Source of the DNA: Ipomoea triloba
Taxonomy: Eukaryota > Streptophyta > Magnoliopsida > Solanales > Convolvulaceae
Direction: 5' to 3'
NCBI RefSeq assembly: GCF_003576645.1
Contig: NC_044916.1
Coordinates: forward strand, 32,626,079 to 32,690,078
Length of the DNA stretch: 64,000 bases
The stretch's first letter is position 1. Each line of letters starts with the position of its first letter. The translations under genes and the position numbers were made by a program. Shown one piece after another: positions 12,541 to 25,725 of the stretch. The notes under the pieces were generated by a model. It was not told the DNA's origin and did not search any database. It worked only from the letters and a program-made list of their open reading frames with translations.

Positions 12541-13731
12541 TTCTCACGAATACAGAGAGAAGACAATGAGAGTTGGAACAGGAAAAGAGAGAGAGAGAGT
12601 GTGAAAATGCGGAGTGTTTGGAATGCGAAATAGAAAAAATATTTGGCGCAAGCGACGACGGGTGAGAGTGGGGTTGGGGGGTTGTTGAAGTGGTGAACTG
12701 ACAGAGAAAGCCATCGATGATAATGAGAATGGATATGTGGTATCCTACACCATGTGCGCATTTTAGCACCCTCATGTGCCCTGACTTTTCAACGGACCCT
12801 TTTTTCCTTTTTTCTTTGGAGAATCCAATGTGCTGCTTAATGAGCGAATACGTTATGACTAAAATTGACCTGTGCTCTTTGTGGTTGTACCTTTGGGACC
12901 TAAACGCCCCTGGCTGTAGTTCAATAGTGTCATGATTGCATTCCTCGGAGTGTAATTTTGGTGTCGGCTTGTAAAAAACAAATCAACTTTTTGGTCCATA
13001 TGGTAATTTCCACGGCTCAATCTATTTATTAATTGCCTCTTAACTTTGTTCCATGATAAAATTCTATCCTATCCTATCCAGGTCCAGCTATCCTAAACAA
13101 ACTGTACATTACCCAAAAAAAACGAAAATATTTTTTATATAGTAACAATAAAAGTATTATTTTAGTACATATATATCTACTCTCTTTATATATAGTAATA
13201 AATCCATATTTTTATATTTTGACACCTTCATTAGTGCATTTTGTGCAATTGTGTTTGATAATTTTTTATTTTACAATATCTACATACATATTTAGAACTC
13301 GAGCAAACGTACGATAATATTATGCACAACACTAGTTAGATGATTTTATCACAAAGTAATAAAATAATTAAAGGCATGTTACAACATACAATGTATATTT
13401 TAGTATCATAATAATCTATTGAATTAACTATTAAAAATGAGATATTTCAACGGATGAAGAGAATAGATATATACAACATGCAAGTTTGGTTGTCCAAATT
13501 ATAATACATGTCAATTTCTCAATGCTATCATTTTCAATTGCCATTGTTGCATTATAGTCGTTGTCATGGGTTGGCATTCGAAATGTATTAATGATGTTAT
13601 TGGTGAATTTTCCATTAAATACATAATTTCGTTAAACATATTGCGCTGCTATTTATATTTTATATAATAAAATTAATTCAGTCAAATTTATTTTGATCAC
13701 AATCCTATTTGATTTGATATATCTAATTGAA

Positions 13732-13764
<33 letters not shown>

Positions 13765-14927
13765 AAAGTTGTTAAGCAAATTAAATTGTATTTTGCAAAA
13801 TTAACTTATATCAATTGTTTAAGTAGGGACCATGATTAAATATTGGTTTTAAGGTTCCATCACAATTAACAAAATGATTATGGCCATAATTAAGACCACG
13901 AAGCTGCACTTCACTTGAGGGCCACGCATTAATGCCAACGTGGTCCATTAGTGGCATGAAAACAATGTTGTACTAGATTGTATGAAATGGCAACCAAACA
14001 AAATAAATAATGAGTAGTATTTTTTTTTTTAATAATTACCATTGCTAAAAAGAATGATGGTTATGATCATTGTTGTCTCGAAAGGGGGTTGGATAAAAAT
14101 TATTAAACTAAACAATCAACTTGTTACATGGTTGACAAAATTACGAATTATGAGTTGTGCAATTTACTTTTATTTATTTAAATCAATAACCTATATACTA
14201 TAGTCCAAATTTTATTAGATCTATAAATATAGTTTGCAATCATGCATGATAGCACTATCACATAATTCATTGTTATATGAAATATTTGTATATACATACA
14301 AGTGTATCTGAAATAAAATTATAATTTAAGAATATAACAATATTTTGTTACTAGTGACATACATAATAAAACTAATGACATTGATATACATTTACTCTAT
14401 ACATGCAATCATTCATATTGTCTCTTTACTTTATGTTTGTATGGTTTAAGTAGTATTGTGATTTGATTGAGGGTGTCAAAAGAAAAAAAAAACCATATTA
14501 GAACTTTCATCCCTTAATTATTTTTTGTTTTGAAAGGTCGTCCTTCAATTTTTTAAATGAAGTTCTTTAAGTTTATCAAGTTGTCAAATTGAGAGAAGTT
14601 CTTTAAGGTTATCAAGTTGTCAAATTCAACCCTCAATTTAATTTGTTGGTCAATTACGTTATAAAGAGTGATCAAATTATCAAATTCATCCATCATTTAT
14701 AATTTCAGTACAATCATGTATATTTAGTATTTAACATGTGAAATAGGCTCATTCATTCTTAGTCAAATGTCAATATGCCAATCGTTGGTGTTGGGTGCTT
14801 ACAATTTAATGGAGGTTAGTATTGTGTATGATGGTAAATATTTTAAGTTATGCAACAACAAAAAATTTGATTATCATGTTAGAATTTTCTTATTACTTCT
14901 AATTGATTTGTAAATTGTAATACGTAG
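12541..14927. other. Promoter side of the C2H2 gene and AT-rich spacer
   Basis: Just upstream of the minus-strand start is a pyrimidine-rich tract (CT repeats, plus-strand GA run 12583-12600), as is usual in plant 5' UTRs. A (TA)n run lies at about 13737-13762. Farther out I see only AT-rich sequence with no domain-bearing frame. Confidence 0.5.
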
Positions 14928-17298
14928 TCTATACTATATATAAAAATAATATCCTCCTCCCAAGTTTTCTCGCCCAAACTCAGGGGCATTTTAGTAAAAT
15001 GAAATTAATAATTATTTTATGGTTATTTTATTAATTAACTATATATATTTTCATAAAATTTATTTCCATAATCCCAAGAAAATTAAAACATAAAGCATTC
15101 TTCCTAATTTTATTCCATATATATATATATATATGGTTATTTTATTAATTAACCATTTATATATTTCCACAAAATTTATTGCCAATTACCAAAAAAAAAA
15201 AAATTAAAACCTATACTCCAGTATCATTCTTCCTAATTTTAAGTATCATTCTTCCTAATTTTATTCCAACAGATTTAAGTTAACGGCAATTTCTCTCATA
15301 TAAGTTCCGAGCATGAGAGATTGTTCCCTCACAACTTCTGAACTCGGCAAAGTCGGCATTCGTTTCATACGTTTCCGATCACAACTCCGATGGACAAGCT
15401 CAAGACTCACGAGTAAGTGAAAATCCTTTGATTTCTTTCTTTATTTTCATGGTTATGCTTTGTTGTTCTTCCTTTATTTCATCATTTAGTTTCTGATTTC
15501 GTGTTAACAATTTATTTTGAAATTTGTTGTAATTCAATTCGGTGATATATCGTTTCCTAGCGATAATGAAGCCATCTAACTCCTCTGAGAAAGCTACGGT
15601 GGTGCATGCACCGACCTACTTGAATCGGTTTAGACAGATGGTTTCCAATGTGTCGTCTCCGGCACCGGTAAATCACAAACATTCATCGGCGTCATCTAGG
15701 GTAAACGATAGGGGTTAGCAGAGGAAGAGGAGAAAGAGCATACCATATTCTCCCCCACAAGTGAAGCAGAAGAAAGATTTGGTTGACTACAAGTGAGTGG
15801 ATAGGAAAAAGGTAAACGTGGTTCAAGGTCGTGAATTACATATTGGGGTTTTCGACGCGGAAGAACTGATGAAGATTGTTGAGTGCTTTTACCAGTATCA
15901 GCAATTGGGTCAGGAAGGGCAATGGATGAGGATCAAATGGAGTGCAATGGTTTAATTCAGTTGTTGTTACAATTATGTAGTGTGGTAAAATTACATATTT
16001 TTCTATTTCTAAAAGTTATTTTTTTGGAGAAGTTTTTGCGTGTTTCTTTTTTAATTTGGTTTGGTTGTTGTTATAAATATTTTGTAGTAAAATTATTTGC
16101 TATTCCTATCCCTTAATTGTGTTTCTTTTGAAAAGTTTATCTTATACTCTTGCATATTATTATGATTTTGTGATACGATAAAAATAGTAATCCTCCCGGC
16201 ATGGTATAATCAGAGATGAAGAAGTAGATCTATTGCATGAATAATAATAATATAAATTTTATACATTGATATAATCTTGTGTTAAGATAATAATAATAAT
16301 AATAATAATTTAGAATTCTTAATATAATTTTCTAATATAATTTCCTAATATTAATAATAATAATAATTCAAAATGCTTAATATAAGTTCCTAATTAATTT
16401 TTTCTATTAAATCTGTTTATAACGGTAATTACAAATATAGTATTAAGAAAAATTAGTAGGATTGATAATCAATTTCCTAATATAATTTTCTATCTTACCT
16501 AAAAGGCTTCCTCCCAATTTGTTTTTTTAGTACTACCTATCATATTTTTATTAATTGATACTTTTCCTAATATATCTAACCAAAAAGGTTTCATCATTTT
16601 TTGATAATACTGATCCATATGTTAATCTGTTTATTTTGGTAATATATATAGGTAATAACCATACCATCTAAATAACCTCGTGGTAATTACCAACTGTATT
16701 TAACATCTAAATTTATTATGGTAATTAAACATTGAGAATTTCTTCTTATGACGATTATATTTTTTTTTACTGCAAATAATATCAATTACCTGTGCATTTC
16801 CTTTGATTACTTTTGAATAATATAAAATCTTAAAAATTACAGAAATAAATGAATTAATACTTTCCGTTATTTAAATTTTATATTTTTATATAATCAGTTA
16901 AGGAAATTGATAATACACCTATTAAGTCCATCATATTAAAGGATATTTTAAAAAAATTATGATAATTGTTCCAATTCACATATTATTACGCTAATCCACA
17001 AATTATTACGTCCATACAATTATGCAAATTATTCAAATTCACAGATTATTACACATAAAATTATGCTAATAGTTACTTTTGAATAAAATCTTTAATTACA
17101 GTAATTAAGAAATTAATTCACACATTATACTTTTATTAAATTGTTTTTTTATACTTGCCATAATATAGCTTGCCATACTACAGATTTTATCTAATCAATT
17201 AAGAAAATAAGTGGTACACATATTACGACATAATTAAAGGAGATTAAAGGTACACATATTACATCAATAATTAAACAAAATTAGACTTACATGTATTA
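14928..17298 (+). mobile_element. Helitron-like segment, 5' end at 14928
   Basis: Begins with TCTATACTATATATAAAA, the TC start typical of plant Helitrons, followed by the shared CGCCCAAAC motif seen after the two other 5' ends here (17299, 17884). It carries a degraded ALKBH-like gene fragment. I found no matching 3' hairpin before the next 5' end, so this is either truncated or the outer part of a nested or tandem array. The base before TC is G, not the usual A. Confidence 0.5.
15390..16112 (+). pseudogene. Decayed fragment resembling an ALKBH9/10-type RNA demethylase gene
   Basis: A possible first exon (ATG at 15390) ends at a GTAAGT-like donor; an acceptor near 15560 precedes a frame with Met at 15566. 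The frame has stops near 15716 and 15795, then reads GRELHIGVFDAEELMKIVEC and YQYQQLGQEGQ, and after a gap FGCCYKY (about 16050-16075). Plant ALKBH9/10 proteins, from memory, have closely similar ELHTxVFxxxEQKKIVExxY and, ~40 residues later, IQFGCCYNYA, just upstream of the Fe(II)/2-oxoglutarate core. The catalytic core itself is absent. It lies inside a Helitron-like segment, which would explain its presence as captured host sequence. Confidence 0.55.
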
Positions 17299-19891
17299 TC
17301 TATACTATATATAAAAGTAAAATCCTCTTATTTCATTTTTCCCGCCCAAACTTTTGTAGTCAATTAATTAAATATTTTATTGGTCAAATAATTAATAAAG
17401 TTTATTTGGTAAGAAAATGTAAAATGCAAATTAACTAATATCTATTAATTGGTAATATTGTTTTTATATTCACGTATCAACACTATTAACAAAAGTAAAA
17501 TTCTCCCCTTCATATTTTCGGCACAAGATAATATTATTAATTAATTGGTAAAAAAAATTAATAAAATTTAATTAGTAACAAAATTTTATTTACCAAATTC
17601 TGTAAATAATTAAACCATTATAATTGTGGAAATAATTGAAACAAATTCTGCGTAATTTTATAAGAAAAAATAATTTATTAATTACTGTTTTTAATTACAC
17701 CAATAATAATAAAAATAATTTGAATACTTATCTATACTAATATATCTAGACTACTATTAATAAAAATAAAAATATAAAATCATTATTTGTGAAATTTCCG
17801 CAAAAACAATAGAAAATATAAAATAGAAAAGAAAAAGTGATATTACTAATTGATTTAAAATATAAAAGATCATAATCTATACTTCTATACTATATATAAA
17901 AGAAAAATTCTCATATTTTATTTTTCCAGCCCAAACTTTTGTAGTCAATTAATTAAATATTTTATTGATCAAATAATTAATAAAGCTTATTTGTTAACAA
18001 AATGTAAAATGGAAATTAACTAATATCTATTAATTGGTAATATCGTTGCTATATTCATGTATCAACACTATTAATTAAAGTAAAATCATTTATCGGAAAA
18101 GGAAAATGATATTACTAATTGACCGAAAATTATTTTAAAACTTTAATAAAAAATAATTATACTTTCATTTTGAACACTTTAAGTTATTTAAACTTTTAAA
18201 AAAAATTAATTAAACATGGGTTGTTAGATTTTTATAATAATCAAAATTAATTCATTCAAATATGGATTTGAATGATGAAGATAAAAGTAAATGTAATTAT
18301 AATTGCCTAATAATTATTATGGTAATTAAGCTAAACATTGGTTGTTGAATTTATTTTTATAATAATTAAAATTAAATTATTTCTCATTTTTCTCATATTT
18401 ATTTTAGTAATAATATAATTACATAAGTCATATTACTTATAGATCTTTTTAAGATAATTGTAGATAAACAAGTCATATATTATTCACTTAATTGAGTAAT
18501 ACTTTAGCACTAATCTTATAATCAAATAAATGTACACGTTCAATATTATAATTTTTTATAATTTCGTATTTATTTTTATTATCTCAATATATAATAAAAA
18601 AAAATGTATACGTGCATCGTACGGGTAATTGGACAATTATTTGTTATAAGGCAAAAGGGTCAAATAGACCCATGTACTAACACTGATTGTTCATCCAGCA
18701 TCATGAACTAAAATATGGTCCATCTAAGTCATTATACTCTTAATTATTTTTCGTCTAGCATTTTTAGCCCATTTCTAACAAGTAACTCATCTAATTTGTT
18801 GACATGGAAAAATAAAATAATAAAAAATGATGACATGTTATTTATATGAATGTTTTGGATGATTTTACCCTATTTCATTAATGAAAAAAATGATTTCTTG
18901 CAATGAAATAGAGTAGAAGTCAAAGTTGTTATATAATGTTTTAATTACAGTGTACTGCACGACTGTGTATGTATAGTGGGATATTCAAAGTTGTTCGGCA
19001 ATGAAATTACATGAAAATCGATATATTAAAATTAAATATAATAACGTAAGATATTATATTGGGTAAATTTTATTATTTAAAAAAAATAATTTAATTTTTA
19101 TATATCAATTTTCATGGAATCTCATTGTCGAACGACGCTGAATACCCCGCTATACATATACAGTACATTCCGCTATACATACACAGTACACTATAGTTGA
19201 AACTTTATATAGCAACTTTGATTTTTGCCCTATTTCTTTCCAAGAAATCATCCAAAAATACAATATCTTAAGTTATTCAATTATCCAAAAATCCAAAAAT
19301 ATTAATTTATTTTTAAAATAAAATAAAATTTACCCAATAATTTAATTTTCATATATCGATTTCCATGAAATCTCATTGCCGAACGATAATGAATACCCCG
19401 CTATACATACACTCATGTAGTTAAAACTTTATATAACAATTTTGATTTCTACCCTATTTCGTTGCAAGAAATTATTATTTTTTCATTAATTAAATATGGT
19501 AGAAATCATCCAAAACATCCATATAAATAATATGTCATCATTTTTTCTAATTTTATTTTTCCATGTCATCAAATTAGATGTGCTACTTGTTAGAAATAGG
19601 CTAAAAATGCTTGATGAAAAATAATTAGGAGTATAATGACCTAGATGAACCATATTTTAGTTCATGGTGCTAGATGAACAATCAATGATAGTACATGGGC
19701 TTATTTGACCCTTTTGCCTTTGTTCTAATTCAAGCAAGGAAAACATCATAAAACATAATCGATCCAACCAATTTCATCAATTGCGCTATATAATATTCGA
19801 TGTTATAATTTATATAATTGTATATGTATCCAAATATTCTTAAAATATTATAACGAATTCATTCCGTGCAACGCACGGGCGAAAATACTCG
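17299..19891 (+). mobile_element. Non-autonomous Helitron, with a Mutator-like element inserted in it
   Basis: The 5' end is TCTATACTATATATAAAAG, preceded by A. Near the 3' end is a 16-nt palindrome, CCGTGCAACGCACGGG (19864-19879), followed eight bases later by CTCG and then T. That is the Helitron plan (A|TC ... hairpin ... CTRR|T) with CTAG altered to CTCG. A second 5' end lies at 17884 and a second hairpin-like motif, CGTGCATCGTACGGG, near 18611, so two elements may be nested. No Rep/helicase frame is present. A 1069-bp TIR element splits it at 18650-19718. Confidence 0.55.
18650..19718. mobile_element. Non-autonomous Mutator-like element, long TIRs, 10-bp TSD
   Basis: The ends GGCAAAAGGGTCAAATA are perfectly inverted, and the inverted arms extend about 300 bp each (18650-18960 and 19390-19718). 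The flanks are TTTGTTATAA (18640-18649) and TTTGTTCTAA (19719-19728): a 10-bp TSD with one mismatch, as expected for Mutator-like elements. No transposase. The centre holds further inverted copies of a CCCCGCTATACATA motif. Confidence 0.8.
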
Positions 19892-20696
19892 TAATAAATA
19901 AAGATAATGACTGATAATTGCATTGCATAACGTAACGTATACTCCGTAGATGAGAAGCCAAAGTTGAGGTTGAGGTCAAAAGTCAATAACACGAGTCCAA
20001 AAACGTCACTGCTACATTATTATCATACAATCTCACTAAACGAATTTTTCTTAACGTTCCAAGTCAACCAAAGGTGCGCTGGGCGCTGGGAATCGAAGCA
20101 ACATGCTCACATGGATCCATAAATATACCATTAAACAAAAAATAAGAATCCAAAGTATAAAACTTCCGTTAGCGCAAGATATCGCCCCGTTACGCTCGTA
20201 TATTTATGTTCTGCCGGTTTGAGGATTTATTTTATATCTGACCTGGAGAAAACAAAGGGCCCACCGCGAAAGGGTACTTCTCTGCTGGCCAAACTTTACA
20301 TATTCATTCATTATTATAGGGTGAATTATGCTGAATCATTTGCATCATATTTATTTTTAGTATTTTAAATATTTATTTTATGATTTTAAATATATTACTT
20401 CAAAATAAATATTTATTACATTAAACATAAATATTTAATATATTAAAAATAAATGTTTATGAGTAGTTCATCTTGTAAAACGATCTATTACTCTACATTA
20501 TATTTTATCTTTCACAATCAAGCTCAACACATTGCAACAATGTTAATTTTAGGGTTGTGCAAACTTTTGTAAAAGTTAAGCCAAACTGAAGAATTTTCGG
20601 TTAATCATTTTTTTTAATAGAAATATTTCGATTTGATTAATGATTAAATGTTTTATAAAATTTCAGTTTAACGGTTAATTCGATTCAAACATATCA

Positions 20697-20747
<51 letters not shown>

Positions 20748-23308
20748 TGGTTAACTATTATTTATACTTACACTTTTTAAATTTGTGCTTTTATATTTAT
20801 AGTGTTGTATTGTTTTTGCATATTTTCTTATAGACTTATTATTATATGTATTTATCTAATTGATAACGTTATTTTTTATTATAATTTTAAGAATTTAGCT
20901 AAACAAAACTTCAATTCAATTAATTCGTTAATAAAAAGTTCAAATCGGTGAACGGTTAAAACTTTAAAATTTAGGTTCATTTGATTTGGTTAAAACGGTT
21001 CGGTTAACTAAATGCACTCTCACATAGTTAATTTCATTTATTTAATTATTTGTAAAAGTATAATAATGAAAAAGATATATCTCAAACTAAGTACATTATT
21101 AACTTTTTTTTTTGTTATTTAAAGATTAATGCGATATGACATTTTGAGAATTTTATCACAAATACAAAAATGAACTAGAGATGTAGTTAACAGACTAATT
21201 GTATGAATAATTGTATGAATAGGTTGTTTTAAAGTGTAATTGGCAAATAAAAAAGGACATTTCGCCTACCAATCGGATATAAAAGTTCGTACCAGTCGTC
21301 GTTTATTTTATTTTTTTGAAAGGACCAGTCGTCTTTTAATTGATCTCATCACCATATGAAAACAAATTTTAAAGGACAGCATGAGTGCTGGACAACCTAT
21401 TGTAATGTGTGGGTGGTAGGTAGAAGCCTAGAAGGAAACCCAAGAAAAAAAACTGAACAAACTAAAAATATGATAATTTTGATGGTATGAAACAACGTGT
21501 AATTTGGAGTTGAAGAAATGTGATTGAGTTTGTCGGATGTGTGGTTTTTGCAAAAGTCAAGGTTAATTCAGATATAATATTATGGATGAAATAATTAAAA
21601 CAAGTAACTCAAAATTCAAAAACATAAATATATAAAATTTTAACTTTTACGAGATTGACTCAGTATAAATGACCTCGGTTGAGCCAATGGGATCCAGCTC
21701 AGACTTGCGTTTACAAATTCGTTATTATATTCGGATTAGTTACAGAGCGAGGAGTTAACGTGGTTGGGTAATTTGGTTGAGTTCCGATTGTTTCACTAAA
21801 TGGGCTTCGGTCTAAGCTCATTACAGACGAAAATGTTTTCTCTTTGTGTAGAAACCTCAGCCCAATAAGAACAAGCTAAGTTATAATTTCTTGAAACCCA
21901 AGCCCAGCAAACCCACACACTTATGCTAACAATCATAAATGTTCAATCATTATACCACTGAACATAATCTGCCTCATAACTTGTAAGGTAAATCACTGAC
22001 ATAACATGTATTTTTAATATATTAAAAATATATTTTTAATACACTAAAAGTTAATTTTTGTTTAAATTACATTATTTGATTACTGAATATATACTATTAG
22101 GTATATTATCAACATAATGAACTTTCTATATATAAATAATGTACATTGGGTATATTACAAATCAACATTTATTTGTGGTCCACAATATAATTTGGTAACA
22201 TCTTTGACAAATTATATTGTGGTCTATGATTCATATTATAATACAAATAATTGATAAATGTTTATTTTAATTAATATCTTTAATTAATTGTAGAAATATG
22301 TTCAATAAATTGGCTGACAGTTGATTACATGCAAAATGACATTTAAATGTATAATTTATTTTTCACAAAAAAATGATAAAAAAATTGTTTTGAACAGCTT
22401 TTTGAATTTTATTATTTTGAAACAATAAGTTGTTATAAAAAACTGATTGACCAAATACTCATATTGAATGTTTAATCAAATTAAACAGTTAATAGTAGTT
22501 AAATAAACTAAAATTAACTGATAAGTTAACTCTGTTACCAAATATAACCAATAGTCATGACTCATGAGATACGATTCTTTATGGAGTTTTCCATTCAAAT
22601 ATTTAGCCAGGTATAAATATTATATTTTAGACACATGTTGTAATTTATTTATTATCCTAATATCTTAAAAACATAATAAGTCTCAATCAAGGTTATATCT
22701 TTGATTTATGTCCCTCTTTTTGTATGCTAATAAATATATACATTTTGCTTTAAATGTTGTACACTTCAATGTTATTAGACAAAAATGTTCCTACTACATT
22801 TCTTGTTATACAAAACTACTCTTACACTGTTATAACACCGTTAATTTTAACTCCATCATTATTATCATACACCTATATCTATCATATCTTTTTCCTATTC
22901 TTTAATTATCATTTTATTAAAATCATTATATAATTAATTTAATGGTTGATTATATTTTAATTAAAATTCTATTAATGGTAAATCATATATGTGTGTATAA
23001 AATACATATATTATTTGTGTATATATAATTCGAATTATAAATTTTAATTATTTATATTTATTAATGTTTTAATATTGGGCATTAGTCAAAATACTAGTAT
23101 TCATAATAAGAGCGATGAGGAGGAGGCAACACCAATCAAGTTGGTCGAAATATTAGCTTGATAATCATATTATTCTAAGTCCAATTCTCAGTGTGAACAA
23201 CTTATTTGACATTATTGATTTGAACGGTTGAACTATAAGTTACAAGTTTTTATATTAATTCAAAAAATAGAAGGGATAAATAGCCATAGATTTGAAGTTC
23301 AATACTTA
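19892..23308. other. Intergenic spacer, no gene seen
   Basis: AT-rich DNA with a (TA)n run and short degenerate duplicated stretches. The stretch 20548-21010, with repeated GGTTAA/GTTTAAC words, looks like an old transposon but I cannot set its ends. The frame at 22708-22905 is low complexity and not credible as a gene. Confidence 0.5.
20701..20742. repeat. (TA)n microsatellite
   Basis: About 21 uninterrupted TA units. Confidence 0.95.
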
Positions 23309-23318
23309 TTTAAGAAGG

Positions 23319-24885
23319 GAGTTTTTTTCCAAAATGGTCCCTCGACTATTCCTCATTCTCAATTTTGCATTTCGACTTTCAATTGCACCTAATGTGGTCC
23401 ATCGACTTTCAAAAACTCACCCAATTTGGTCCTCCGTTACATATTCTGTCAAATCAGTGTTAAAATGGAGGGCGTTTTCGTCCATTTATCTATTGTTAGC
23501 CTAATAAACCTTGAGTAATAGTTGATGGAACATTTTGAGAATAGTTAAGGGACCATTTTGGGAAAAACTATTTTATTTATTTCATTTTTGTTTATTTTCA
23601 TTTTTTAGACTCTATAAAATTATAATTTCTATACATTTTTTTTCTTACAAATATAAATAGTTAAAATCATGCAATCCATTCTAAAAATTTTTAACTTTTT
23701 TACAGACTTTTTCCCTCTATCTAAATATACAAACTATTCCTATGCAGATTTACAATGAGTTTCGTAAATTTTATAAATACTCATTTTCAAGCATCGATTA
23801 AAATAATTCTTAGTCGCATTTGTAGTACTAAATATATTACTTTGGATTTTTTTTATAAATAAGATATAATATTCTTAAACTCAAATAATTAAAAATAATG
23901 TGCCCACAGCACAAAAGATTTTATGATTGACTTAAAAATTAACTATAAATTTTATTGTTGAATACAAATTGACAATTATTAAACATTATTTATAATAATT
24001 ATTGTGTCTCGTGTAATATACTAAAATTATTAGGTAGGATTTTTATAATTAAGGTATAATTTAATTAAATCAAAATTATTAAAAATAATGTGTCCACATT
24101 ACAAAATAAATTATACTTTCCTTAATAAAAAAAAAATAAGAAGAGGAAAACATATAAAAGATGTCATACAATATCTTAAATAATGTAAATTAATATAAAA
24201 TTTAATAATTACTTCGAAATCAAATACAGAAAATATTGCAAGAAACATTGACGAGATTTTACTTTTCGGCTCACCTGAGAAGTTTACTAGAAAAATTTAC
24301 CTTTCGGTCCAATATTTTCCCTACATTTTACACTCTTTGGGTGTCTACGCTTGAAAAAAAAAAATTATTTTCAATGGTAAAAGTAATATTTAATGTGATA
24401 CATAGTGATTGATTGTCTATGAACATAAAAAAAAAAAAAGAAATTTACGGAACTTATTGTAAAACTTCATAGGAATAGTTTGTATATTTAGAGGAAAAGT
24501 TTGTAAAGAAAGTTAAAAATTTTGAGGTTGGATTACGCGATTTTAACTATTTATATTTGTAAGAAAAAAATGTATAGAAATTCTAAATTATAGAGTCTAA
24601 AAAATGGAAATAAACAAAAATGAAATAAATAAAATAGTTTTTCCCAAAATGGTCCCTTGACTATTCTCAAAATGGTCCCTCAACTATTTTCAATGTTTAT
24701 TAGGCTAACAATAGGTAAATGGACGAAAATACCCTCCATTTTAACACTGATTTGACGGAATATGTAACGGAAGATCAAATTGGGTGAGTTTTTGAAAGTC
24801 GAGGGACCACATTAGGTGCAATTGAAAGTCGAAATGCAAAATTGAGAATGAGCAATAGTCGAGGGACCATTTTGGAAAAAAACTC
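23319..24885. mobile_element. Non-autonomous Mutator-like element, ~450-bp TIRs, exact 10-bp TSD
   Basis: Terminal sequence GAGTTTTTTTCCAAAATGG is repeated in inverted orientation at the right end. The arms run 23319-23777 and 24440-24885 and are about 90% alike. Both sides are flanked by the same decamer TTTAAGAAGG (23309-23318 and 24886-24895). The 660-bp centre is AT-rich and has no transposase; two direct AATGTG(C/T)CCACA blocks are inside. Apparent frames over the arms (23292-23504, 24741-24962) are only the TIRs read through. Confidence 0.9.
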
Positions 24886-24895
24886 TTTAAGAAGG

Positions 24896-25725
24896 TTTGT
24901 TGGACAACTTCTCTGAGTAGGGTCCAACTATCCACGTTTAAAAAAAAAAAAAAAGGGTCCAACTATCCACTACTAACTTAGTGGGCGTGCACTTCCAACA
25001 TTGCACATGTAGTGTGCCACTTTCACTTGTATGTATCTTTTGTGATTTCGATTATGGCTAGCTTGAATTAATAAATGGTATAGAAAAACATGTTTATTAG
25101 CTATGATAGATACTGTATATGCAAAGATAGTTGATGCAGTAGAGTGGCTATTAGTCATGCATGGGGAATTTGTTTGTGCTTTTTCGAAAAGGGAAAAGAA
25201 AAACATTGAAAATGATTGAAGAATGGAATTCATACATGTGAAAAATGTAAAGGATAAGTCCGTATTCTTCTTTATCTAACCTAAAATAAGAAAGATTGGA
25301 CGGAGATTGCAAAATTATGCCATCCAATCAAATGATCCAATTGGGGATTTGGGGGTCAACCATTGATACCAATGGTCAAACTACCGATTCCGACCTCTGC
25401 GCGATCACACTCCGCCGTCCGCACAACCGTGTGAAGACTGAAGAATCGACCGGCCAAGACTGACATGAATCGCTTTATGTTCATCTCTATCTTAATTTAG
25501 GATTTAAGAACGGGTTTAGACTTCAGATTTAGGGTACAACTTTTGGTATCTATCTGTAGTTTTGTTAACGAGGGAAATACAGCGCGATGCGGTAATTATT
25601 ATATTTCTTTAAAAACCCTTTGGATTTGGGTGTATACGAAGAAGTTACGAACTCTTCTCCGACCTTCCGGCGCCCCCAATTCATCTCACTCCTCTGAGGC
25701 ATTTCAACATTCAGGTGGGGTTCAA
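24896..25725. other. Upstream region and 5' UTR of the MGDG synthase gene
   Basis: No separate gene. The frame preceding 25726 stays open back to about 25543 but has no ATG (its first codon is TTG), so it is treated as 5' UTR or as a possible extension. No core promoter element is clear. Confidence 0.5.

Noticed and set aside
23292..24962. Small genes in the Mutator-like arms
   Set aside because: The two frames are the inverted repeats read on opposite strands.
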